A stretch of 15,486 bases of DNA from DATFKA01 sp042095835. GTDB taxonomy: Bacteria > Bacteroidota > Bacteroidia > Chitinophagales > Saprospiraceae. The translations under genes and the position numbers were made by a program. Shown piece after piece: positions 1-6,133 of the stretch. Within the stretch, counting starts at the first letter, position 1; every line of letters begins with the position of its first letter. The notes under the pieces were generated by a model. It saw only the letters and a program-made list of their open reading frames with translations, searched no databases and was not told where the DNA came from. Location of the stretch: contig JBELML010000152.1 in assembly GCA_042095835.1 (NCBI GenBank), positions 1 to 15,486 on the forward strand, given 5' to 3'.

Positions 1-60
1 CCTGGCCAAACTCGCTCCGCTCAAACAATGCCCAGGCGGCCTCCCGCACTTCACTCTTGA
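1..60 (-). other. GC-rich edge fragment, possible end of a dispersed repeat or partial ORF
   Basis: By hand count 37 of the first 60 bases are G or C, while the following 130 bases are strongly AT-rich, so there is a sharp compositional border near position 60. On the minus strand one frame is open to the window edge and reads EVREAAWALFERSEFGQ; the same frame is closed by a TGA about 30 bases upstream of the GC-rich part, and no ATG follows that stop, so a real gene start is not obvious. The fragment is unlike every gene in the window in base composition. I infer the edge of a repeated element or of an over-predicted ORF that continues beyond position 1; function unknown. Confidence 0.3.
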
Positions 61-194
61 CCTTTTTACACTTAATTTTCGGTACAAATCATTTCTTTTT
101 AGGTTTCTATTTTAATGCGTTTGCTCTAATTAAATTAAAAAACTTATCGATGAAAAATTAAAGAATATGATAATTGGAGTCCTTCCTAAGATGA

Positions 195-2618
195 TTATTT
201 AAATTCCATTTTAAATAAAATGGCATCGTCTGGAAATTGGGCTCGCTTAGGTGGAAATACGGCCTGATTATATTCACCTGTAGCCCATTGCTGGACCATA
301 TTGTCATAAAATGGGCTGCCAGGATTACCAGATTGCCCGCCAGGATAAACGACATTAGCCTTTACACCCGCAGGGTCCATTTCCACAATCATTCGCCAGG
401 AAGGGCCATGATTTCCTCTAATGGCATTGAGGGACCAGCCCGTACCATCAATGGCTACATCTCTAAACCCAAATGGGCCAATATTCGCCATATGATTAAC
501 TGAAGGTCGGTTTTCTTCCAACCAGGTTTTATCAGATATATTAGATAATGCTTCTTTAAAAGCCCGATTGACGATAGTTTGAGCATCCTCGGTTGCCTCT
601 GTTCTTTGGTCATCAAAGATAGGGTGCTGAGGTACCTGCTTCATGATTTCTAGCAAACGCCAACTCTCTGGGTAGAGAAAGGATTGGTCAGCCGCTAAGG
701 CAGCTATCTCATCCATAGTTTTATCATAAATCGAATCATCTATGGCTTCAAAAAGCACAGGAGCAATGGAGTTTCTATCGTATTTAAAATCCCAATCTTC
801 GAGTGTTTTGAGGGCTTGCAGCTCAGCATCGCCCAGCGTTGATTTGTCGAGCATGGCTAGATAAGTAGGTAAGGCTTCCTCCGCATAAAGGGAAAAACTA
901 GAATTCTGCATAGCCATCACATCCTCAATAGTAGCTTTTTCTAAAGTATCGAGCATCTTATTCACGGTACGCCCACGAAAGTCATCAAAGCCCCCATTAT
1001 AATAGTAGGGATAGTCTTCATCGGTAGAGTGCTGGTTGGCTGAAGAGATAAAACCCCGTTCAGGATTGAGTACCTGTGGGAGTTGATCTCTGGGAATAAA
1101 CCCATTCCAATCATTCTCGCTTTCGCTACCATCTTGCACAAATCGCCCTTGCTGGTCCCGCTTCACAGGTAGCTTACCATTAACGGTGATAGCGACATCA
1201 CCATTGGTAGCTGCAAATGCGAAGTTTTGTGCTGGCGCATCATAGCCTTTCAGGGCCGCCTTATAATCATTATGATTCTTTGCTGCTTTTAACTGCCAGA
1301 AGGTGCCAAATTCATAGAATGGTTTTTCAACAGGTTGATCGTGGGCAATCCAACGCATGGCCATATCATTGTAGGCAGAGGCGGTGTCTTCGTAAACGAC
1401 AGGGCCCCATACAGTATACTTGGTTTCTACGATATCGAAGTCATTCTTCCCAGAAAGCCATACGGTATCCTCTCGAATTTCAGTGGGCACCTTTTCGCCA
1501 TCCAACCAGTAAGCTTGCTTCGTATCATCTACCCATTTGATGCGGTACCAATCTAATACATCGTGACCAACATTCGTTTCTGCCCAAGCAATATGATCAT
1601 TGAAACCAATCAAAATACCAGGTAAAGACGGAAGGGAAACCCCATAAGAGTTAAACTCTGGCGTGTTTAAATGGATTTCGTACCAGATGGAAGGCAATGT
1701 CAGTCCTAAATGAGGGTCACTACATAAAATAGCATTTCCACTGGCAGTCCGCTCGGGAGCTATTGCCCAGTTGTTACTTCCGTTGTTGGGATGTGGCAAT
1801 TCGAACATCTCATGCGGAACATAGGAAAGCTGATTGGAGTCTTGCGGACTAGGAAAAGGTGATTTTACCTCTTCGAAATCAAATTCTACATCGGCAGGGA
1901 TAATAGGTGATTGTTGGGAATTATATTCGGGATATAAAAAGTCAAAAAGCTCTGCTCCAAGTGCCAGCTTGGTATTGGTGGCAGGTACATCTCTATGTCT
2001 TGCGCAAAGAGATTCTGCCATATATTTTTGAAATAAAGCTGATTTAAGCGGGGTCCAAGCCTCTGGTTTATAATCTAAGATTTTGAACTCTAAGGGATAA
2101 TCTTTAGGCTGTAATTGCGCCAGATAATCATTCACGCCATCCGTGTAGGATTGTACTAGGCCCCATTCATTAGGATTAGACTTCCAGGCGCGTAAAGCAT
2201 TTTCTGCGGCAAAGACAAAGCCTTTCTTTTTCTGCAATTTGTCTCGTCCTAAAGTCCTGGCACCTAAAACTTCTGATAAGCGGCCACCTACTGCTCTGGT
2301 GGCGATATCCATTTGCCAAAGTCTGTGCATAGCGTGTAGATATCCTTGCACATAAGCTAGATCATTATTGTTTTGGCCATAGAGATGAGGGACTAAACGA
2401 TCATCGAAAACCACTTCTACAGGAGCTTTCAATTGCCCCGTTTCAAAGACTAGCTTTTCGGGAGCAGCAGATGCTTCCGCATTCTGCCAAAAGCCCGTAT
2501 TCGGGTTTAATAATTTACCAATGGGCGGAAGTTGGCTTCCAAAAGGCTGGTTGCTATTAAAAACATAGATTAGACCGAATAAAATTCCGGTGACAAGAAC
2601 AAACTTAACAAGTCGCAT
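195..2618 (-). CDS. Penicillin acylase family protein (Ntn hydrolase, S45 peptidase family)
   Basis: Amidohydrolase of the self-processing N-terminal-nucleophile superfamily that includes penicillin G acylase, cephalosporin acylase and acyl-homoserine-lactone acylases. The 807 residues start with a hydrophobic segment (about 5-20) that should be an uncleaved anchor or signal, placing the enzyme in the periplasm. The alpha chain runs to about residue 280; autocatalytic cleavage is expected before Ser281 in GSNNW, which becomes the nucleophile of the beta chain. Also typical are DPHLGL (301-306), the GFNDHIAWAETN block (338-349) and an ANQHS block in the beta chain. Length is normal for the family and no frame is broken. 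The natural substrate cannot be read from sequence: an amide or N-acyl compound, possibly a quorum signal, is a guess. It is transcribed divergently from the small lipoprotein gene with 35 bp between the starts. The ATG start puts the membrane segment at the extreme N terminus, which supports it. Confidence 0.93.
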   Translation of the reverse strand: MRLVKFVLVTGILFGLIYVFNSNQPFGSQLPPIGKLLNPNTGFWQNAEASAAPEKLVFETGQLKAPVEVVFDDRLVPHLYGQNNNDLAYVQGYLHAMHRLWQMDIATRAVGGRLSEVLGARTLGRDKLQKKKGFVFAAENALRAWKSNPNEWGLVQSYTDGVNDYLAQLQPKDYPLEFKILDYKPEAWTPLKSALFQKYMAESLCARHRDVPATNTKLALGAELFDFLYPEYNSQQSPIIPADVEFDFEEVKSPFPSPQDSNQLSYVPHEMFELPHPNNGSNNWAIAPERTASGNAILCSDPHLGLTLPSIWYEIHLNTPEFNSYGVSLPSLPGILIGFNDHIAWAETNVGHDVLDWYRIKWVDDTKQAYWLDGEKVPTEIREDTVWLSGKNDFDIVETKYTVWGPVVYEDTASAYNDMAMRWIAHDQPVEKPFYEFGTFWQLKAAKNHNDYKAALKGYDAPAQNFAFAATNGDVAITVNGKLPVKRDQQGRFVQDGSESENDWNGFIPRDQLPQVLNPERGFISSANQHSTDEDYPYYYNGGFDDFRGRTVNKMLDTLEKATIEDVMAMQNSSFSLYAEEALPTYLAMLDKSTLGDAELQALKTLEDWDFKYDRNSIAPVLFEAIDDSIYDKTMDEIAALAADQSFLYPESWRLLEIMKQVPQHPIFDDQRTEATEDAQTIVNRAFKEALSNISDKTWLEENRPSVNHMANIGPFGFRDVAIDGTGWSLNAIRGNHGPSWRMIVEMDPAGVKANVVYPGGQSGNPGSPFYDNMVQQWATGEYNQAVFPPKRAQFPDDAILFKMEFK

Positions 2619-2653
2619 ACTGTTAGGGAGATAATCATCTAATTGAAAAATCT

Positions 2654-3217
2654 GTGAAAGATAAGTTTATTTTCTTAATTCTTAATGCTGCTTGCTTTTG
2701 CCTAACGATGTCCTGTGATATTCCGACTGAAAGCACCCAAAGTAATCCTTCTAGTTTCTATTATGTAGATGATGCAGATCATTTATATTTTAAGAATATG
2801 AGAGCTTATTATTATGAGAATGAAAAAGGCCCCGGAGAAGGCATCGACTATTATAAGTTTAGAAAAATGCCAAAAGCCAAAGATCGGCCAATCCTACAAC
2901 CTACGATTACAGATTATTGGATCAAAGATGAGGCCTACTTGACCGTGGGCACCAATGACTACCAAGCTGGCTTTGCTGATCCGCTCACTATCCTTGCTGT
3001 ACAAGCCGGTGATACGAGCACTATTGCATTGGCCAATCAAAGACCGCAAACACAGACGGATTTCCATTTGGCAGTTCGTAAAGCTTTAGACCAGGATGCT
3101 GATTTATTGGTACGGACAGCAGACCAAAGCTTAGTATTTATTCTGAGAGATCAAGATGATAAAATGGCCTTTGGAACCATTCTAAAAGACTACCAGAAAA
3201 TGGTTGCCAAAAACTAA
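2654..3217 (+). CDS. Small predicted lipoprotein of unknown function
   Basis: The 187-residue product is not recognised. It begins with a basic-hydrophobic leader and the lipobox-like sequence LTMSC ending at Cys21, so lipid attachment at Cys21 and an envelope location are likely. The -3 position is Thr rather than the usual Leu/Val/Ile, so the signal is imperfect. The mature part is hydrophilic, rich in Tyr and Asp (for example FYYVDDADHLYF and MRAYYYENEKG), with no membrane segment. The start is GTG: upstream in the same frame there is a TAG at 2624-2626 and no ATG, and starting at GTG gives the complete leader peptide. It is divergent from the penicillin acylase gene (35 bp apart) and converges on yaaA with a 14-bp gap that holds no obvious terminator. 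That it works with the neighbouring acylase is only a positional hint. Confidence 0.75.
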   Translation: MKDKFIFLILNAACFCLTMSCDIPTESTQSNPSSFYYVDDADHLYFKNMRAYYYENEKGPGEGIDYYKFRKMPKAKDRPILQPTITDYWIKDEAYLTVGTNDYQAGFADPLTILAVQAGDTSTIALANQRPQTQTDFHLAVRKALDQDADLLVRTADQSLVFILRDQDDKMAFGTILKDYQKMVAKN

Positions 3218-3231
3218 TCTTGACGGCGGCA

Positions 3232-4002
3232 TTAGCCCGTTGTAAATAGGAGGTGATCTTCTGTAGACAATTCAGCATTGTAGGTATAGTCTAAAACTTT
3301 TAAATCTTTTAGATCATTTACCTGCTCAATACGCTGCTGGATGATATGCTTAGACATGTCGCCTCTCGCCTTTTTAGCAGTAAAGGAGATGACTTTATAG
3401 ACCCCATTTCGATTTTCTTTAAAATCTACGGTCACTACTGGTACGGCTAGTTGCTTAGGCTTAATGGCTTTAAAATATTCTTTGGAGGCGAGATTGAGCA
3501 GTACCGTATTATTGGTCTCCGCTAAATCAGCGTTCAAAGCTTTGGTGATTTTTTCTCCCCAAAATTGATAGAGATTTGTTGCTCGACGAATCTTCAGGCG
3601 CGTACCCATTTCCAGGCGATAGGCTTGCATCAAATCCAGGGGGCGTAGTAATCCATAGAGGCCAGACAAGATTCGCAGGTGATTTTGGGCATAGTCCAAA
3701 TCTTCATTGCTAAAGCCTTCAGCTTCCAGACCAGTATAAACATCACCTTTGAAGGCGAGAATCGCTTGTTTGGCATTCTCCTCAGTAAATGGAGTTTCGA
3801 AAGATCGGTAGCGATCTACATTGAGTTGCCCCAACTGCTCGCTAATACTCATGAGCTCCATCAATGCTGGTGCCCTTTTCTTTTTTAGATTATTGACCAA
3901 AGCTTGGGTCTCTTTTTCAAAGCGAGGTTGGCTAAAATGGTCTGCTCTATTATCGGAAAAATCAATCGTTTTGGCTGGTGATATTACTGCTAAAAGTCCC
4001 AT
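3232..4002 (-). CDS. yaaA: Peroxide stress protein YaaA (UPF0246/DUF328)
   Basis: Cytosolic protein of the YaaA family; in Escherichia coli YaaA belongs to the OxyR response and limits intracellular free iron, protecting DNA and proteins from Fenton chemistry. The 256 residues match the family length closely. The N terminus reads MGLLAVISPAKTIDFSDN, the family signature ISPAKTLDF in slightly varied form. The central LYGLLRPLDLMQAYRLEMGTRL and the YKVISFTAKKARG block near the C terminus are the other conserved segments. No known catalytic residues can be assigned with confidence. The ATG start is directly before the signature and fits. Its upstream DNA is occupied from 19 bases before the start codon by a MITE-like element, so its promoter must lie in or beyond that element; no clear -7 box was found by eye. 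Confidence 0.95.
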   Translation of the reverse strand: MGLLAVISPAKTIDFSDNRADHFSQPRFEKETQALVNNLKKKRAPALMELMSISEQLGQLNVDRYRSFETPFTEENAKQAILAFKGDVYTGLEAEGFSNEDLDYAQNHLRILSGLYGLLRPLDLMQAYRLEMGTRLKIRRATNLYQFWGEKITKALNADLAETNNTVLLNLASKEYFKAIKPKQLAVPVVTVDFKENRNGVYKVISFTAKKARGDMSKHIIQQRIEQVNDLKDLKVLDYTYNAELSTEDHLLFTTG

Positions 4003-4020
4003 ATCTTCTATTTTCTTCGC

Positions 4021-4244
4021 TTTTTATTAAGTAACGGACAAATAATAAGTCCCGCATTTTGATCGAGAAGATTCCCGACGAAAGGCAGGGATAAATTCGT
4101 GCCAAGACAAGGCAAAAAACGTAGGCAATGCAGGGCATTCTGCCTTGCTTATGCCTGCGGCATAAAGAGCTTTTTAACGCCGTATTGGAGCAAAAGATTC
4201 CATCAAAATCGGTAAGTTGTTTTTTGGCTGTTACTAAGTAAAAA
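4021..4244. mobile_element. MITE-like element with 43-bp imperfect terminal inverted repeats
   Basis: Bases 4021-4063 and the reverse complement of 4202-4244 align without gaps at 32 of 43 positions. The outer 15 bases are TTTTTATTAAGTAAC against TTTTTACTTAGTAAC, and the inner end ATTTTGAT is identical in both. The 224-bp unit has no coding capacity. Inside are two smaller stems, one of them TTATGCC-TGC-GGCATAA at 4149-4165. Size, non-coding content and terminal repeats suggest a miniature inverted-repeat element or another dispersed intergenic repeat; no target-site duplication is evident and no transposase is present. It ends 19 bases before the yaaA start codon. One copy cannot prove mobility. 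Confidence 0.5.
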
Positions 4245-4406
4245 TAACAAGCCTTTTGGATAGTTGTTTGAAATCCTAGTCAATCGGCTGTAATAATAGT
4301 TTTTTTAGTGCTAAACTTAAAAAACAAACCCTACAAAATACTTGGCAAAAAACTCGAAATACAAAATCTTATTGGGTATTCTTTTTTATTAAAAAATAAA
4401 AAAACC

Positions 4407-4437
4407 TTGCGGGAGTAGTTAAAAGATATTATGTTTG
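4407..4437 (+). promoter_or_regulatory. Bacteroidota-type promoter with no gene downstream
   Basis: TTG at 4407-4409 is followed after 20 bases by TATGTTTG at 4430-4437, an exact match to the Bacteroidota primary-sigma -7 consensus TAnnTTTG with a suitable -33 spacing. Transcription would start near 4441-4444 on the plus strand. No plus-strand gene follows: the next plus-strand gene is leuS at 6134, and two strong hairpins lie in between. This makes it the best candidate for the promoter of a short non-coding RNA. Confidence 0.5.
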
Positions 4438-4442
4438 TAAAA

Positions 4443-4514
4443 TCTAAAAGTAGTTTTTGTGTTTATTTGTTTGGGTTAGAAACCCTTACTGCTGTCAGTA
4501 AGGGTTTACTTTTT
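4443..4514 (+). ncRNA. Candidate small RNA of about 70 nt
   Basis: Defined by the promoter at 4407-4437 and by the terminator-like hairpin at 4480-4514. The body is U-rich and carries GGGTT at 4473-4477, which can pair with AACCC at 4481-4485 as an alternative to the 12-bp terminator stem. It matches no RNA family I recognise, and it contains no start codon that leads to a convincing peptide. The 5' end is estimated from the -7 box. A leader or attenuator left over from a lost gene is the main alternative. Confidence 0.4.
4480..4514 (+). terminator. Intrinsic-terminator-like hairpin ending the candidate small RNA
   Basis: AAACCCTTACTG (4480-4491), loop CTGT, CAGTAAGGGTTT (4496-4507): a perfect 12-bp stem with a four-base loop, followed by ACTTTTT. 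Two bases separate the stem from the T run, so it is a slightly imperfect Rho-independent terminator for plus-strand transcription. Confidence 0.6.
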
Positions 4515-4525
4515 CCGTAAAACAC

Positions 4526-4557
4526 AAAAGACCTGTTGGTAGCCAACAGGTCTTTTT
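4526..4557. terminator. Bidirectional hairpin terminator downstream of the DUF1573 gene
   Basis: AAAAGACCTGTTGG (4526-4539), loop TAG, CCAACAGGTCTTTT (4543-4556): a perfect 14-bp stem flanked by A and T runs. It starts 29 bases past the stop codon of the minus-strand DUF1573 gene and gives that transcript a U-rich tail (TTTTGTGTTTT); read in the plus direction it ends in five T and would act as a second stop for the candidate small RNA. Confidence 0.8.
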
Positions 4558-4585
4558 CTTTTAAATCTTGTCTATCAAAGAGAGA

Positions 4586-5080
4586 CTAGCCGTTCGAGTT
4601 ATTGAAAGGATTTGACTCCTTCGTTGGTGTACCCGCTGGTTTAGCGTTGATCTGACCAACTACGCGAATCGTTCTTGTTTTACTCTTCTCATTGGTAGTT
4701 AAAGTAACGGTCTTGTTGATCTTTCCAAGACGCTTTGTATCGTAGCGTACTTTCATCTCCGCAGATTCACCTGGTGCGATAGGTTTTTTAGGCACAGTAG
4801 GCACTGTACATCCGCAAGAACCTCTAGCATTCGTAATCAAAAGTGGCGCATCACCGACATTAGAGATTTTGATGGTACGGAAAGGTTCAGAGTTTTGCTC
4901 GATTGTACCAAAGTCAATCTGCTCTGATTCGAACTTTAACTTAGGACCGACAGCTTGGTCAGCAGGCTTCGCCGCTGCTTCTTGAACTTCCTCTTTCTTT
5001 TCTGCAGTAGATTCCGTTTGAGCAGTAGCTACTAATGAAAGTCCTACTAAGAAGAATAGTAATGAGAATAATTTCTTCAT
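4586..5080 (-). CDS. DUF1573 domain-containing secreted protein
   Basis: Exported 164-residue protein with a Sec signal peptide (residues 1-20, cleavage expected after ATA before Gln21), a low-complexity Glu/Ala/Lys linker (about 22-46), and a DUF1573 domain from about residue 48. The domain opens with FESEQIDFGTIEQNSEP, has the characteristic SNVGDAPLLITNARGSCGCT segment in two parts with the Cys-Gly-Cys at 89-91, and continues with an immunoglobulin-like beta region ending in RTIRVVGQINAKP. DUF1573 proteins are numerous in Bacteroidota and resemble the ASH/Hydin-type beta sandwiches; their molecular role is not established. The two cysteines may be oxidised or bind metal, which is inference. 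The gene ends at the hairpin 4526-4557. Its long upstream region (5081-5331) carries a candidate -7 box and inverted repeats. Confidence 0.92.
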   Translation of the reverse strand: MKKLFSLLFFLVGLSLVATAQTESTAEKKEEVQEAAAKPADQAVGPKLKFESEQIDFGTIEQNSEPFRTIKISNVGDAPLLITNARGSCGCTVPTVPKKPIAPGESAEMKVRYDTKRLGKINKTVTLTTNEKSKTRTIRVVGQINAKPAGTPTKESNPFNNSNG

Positions 5081-5112
5081 TTTGAATATGTATTTGAAGA
5101 TTAAATAGTTTT

Positions 5113-5163
5113 ATAAAGTAACGAACAAAGAAATAGCTTTTGTATTTCTGCTTATTACTTAAA
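5113..5163. repeat. Short inverted repeat resembling the ends of the MITE-like element
   Basis: Bases 5116-5136 match 4029-4049, the left end of the 4021-4244 element, at 17 of 21 positions (AAGTAACG, then ACAAA, shared). The other arm, ending CTTATTACTTAAA at 5163, is an imperfect reverse complement of the first. Either a solo remnant of such an element or a shared leader motif: both copies lie on the same side of a minus-strand gene, 27-36 bases before its start codon. Confidence 0.3.
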
Positions 5164-5164
5164 C

Positions 5165-5204
5165 TGATCTAATGGTTACAAGTTCAATTATTACAATTAG
5201 ATCA
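5165..5204. promoter_or_regulatory. Inverted repeat TGATCTAAT / ATTAGATCA
   Basis: A perfect 9-base inverted repeat, arms 5165-5173 and 5196-5204, separated by 22 bases. It lies in the leader of the minus-strand DUF1573 gene, just downstream of a candidate -7 box. It could be an operator or an RNA stem in the 5' untranslated region; nothing identifies a binding protein. Confidence 0.25.
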
Positions 5205-5215
5205 ATTCGACGCTA

Positions 5216-5223
5216 CAAATGTA
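5216..5223 (-). promoter_or_regulatory. Candidate -7 box for the DUF1573 gene
   Basis: Minus strand TACATTTG matches TAnnTTTG exactly. No TTG lies at the expected -33 distance (a TTT is found there), so the call rests on one box. It would give a leader of about 130 nt before the start codon at 5080. Confidence 0.3.
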
Positions 5224-5331
5224 ACCGAAACCCAACGGATTTAAAAGTTTTCAAAGCTTCAAAATCCTTAATGAGACGTTAATCAGTGTTGTCAAATCTT
5301 AAATACCTCTTTACATTCCTTGATACCTCGC

Positions 5332-5793
5332 CTAGTTCTCCTCCATTTCGCGCAGCACGCGCTCAGCTTCCTGGTACAAATCAAGCAGGTCTTTTTTAAT
5401 AGCCGCTTCGTCATCAGGATTTTCTTTTTGAACAAGAGAGGTCGTGCTGTAATCTTGAGGCTTATCTAGATTCTCTAAGCGGCGCTCTAAATCTAGGCGT
5501 TTCGCTTCCAAATCTTCTAGCTCAGAATAATGTTGCTGATCATTATTTTTCTTGGCTACTCCTTTAAGTTTGTCAAAGACATCTTTGATTTTATCTGCGG
5601 CCCCGTCATACTTACCAGCTTCCATTTTTTCTTTTTCCGATTTGAGTAAATCCCAACTGGCTTTTCCGATATTTTTGACTTCCTCAACAATCCCGCGAGC
5701 ATTTTCTTTTTCTTGGACATCGCCAAAGAAATAATTGTAGCCAACCAAGAGGCCAACAAGTACGACACCGAGGTATAATAGTCTCCTAATCAT
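5332..5793 (-). CDS. Membrane-anchored coiled-coil protein of unknown function
   Basis: The 153-residue product is not recognised. Residues 4-24 form one hydrophobic segment after the basic start MIRR, so the protein is probably held in the inner membrane by its N terminus with the rest in the periplasm. The remainder is highly charged. EVKNIGKASWDLLKSEKEKM and the following segment to about residue 80 look helical, and a clear heptad-like coiled coil spans about 87-110 (SELEDLEAKRLDLERRLENL). After a Pro/Asp/Asn-rich break comes a last acidic helix (about 129-153) ending REMEEN. There are no cysteines and no enzyme motif. The gene stands alone: 251 bp separate it from the DUF1573 gene downstream and 340 bp from the divergent leuS. 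A structural or scaffolding role is conceivable from the architecture only. Confidence 0.75.
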   Translation of the reverse strand: MIRRLLYLGVVLVGLLVGYNYFFGDVQEKENARGIVEEVKNIGKASWDLLKSEKEKMEAGKYDGAADKIKDVFDKLKGVAKKNNDQQHYSELEDLEAKRLDLERRLENLDKPQDYSTTSLVQKENPDDEAAIKKDLLDLYQEAERVLREMEEN

Positions 5794-6133
5794 AATGGTT
5801 TAATATTGTATTGGTATAATTATTGACGAAGAATTGTACAAATTCTCATCAGTATTGATAAAATCACTCTGTCAATAACGGAGCGAATTCTCAAGCAATT
5901 CTTTCCTTTTTCAAATATTCCCAGGTAATCTGCTTTGAAAAAATACACAAAACACGGAACTATTACCAGTTTGATAACGCTAGTTTAAAATAATTTGGAT
6001 TTACTGCGGAATAGAATCGATACAAGGTATCAAAAATTTGATTTTTTACTAATTTCGCAGCGCTAAAACTGAATGAGGAACTAACCTCCATTCACTCATT
6101 AGCTCATTCACTCATCAATTCATTGAACAAGGT
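5794..6133. other. Divergent control region between the coiled-coil gene and leuS
   Basis: This 340-bp gene-free stretch holds several short symmetric elements: AGAATT/AATTCT at 5830-5846, GATAC-AAG-GTATC at 6019-6031, and ATCAAA-AA-TTTGAT at 6029-6042. TAATTTCG at 6050-6057 resembles a -7 box of the TAnnTTTG class and would start leuS transcription near 6063. CATTCACTCAT occurs twice in the leuS leader, at 6089-6099 and 6105-6115, with a related CATT at 6121. No leucine-codon-rich leader peptide, T-box or other known riboswitch was found, so the regulation of leuS is not apparent. Confidence 0.4.

Noticed and set aside
1217..1540. 107-codon plus-strand frame inside the penicillin acylase gene
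   Set aside because: Antisense shadow of a gene with clear catalytic motifs; its product is rich in Ser, His and Arg with no recognisable features.
4431..4520. A 29-codon ATG frame (MFVKSKSSF...) through the candidate small RNA
   Set aside because: Its ATG is inside the -7 box, upstream of the expected transcription start, and it runs through the terminator hairpin; no ribosome site. Probably chance.
5794..6133. leuS leader searched for a T-box or leucine leader peptide
   Set aside because: No T-box sequence, no run of leucine codons and no terminator-antiterminator pair found.
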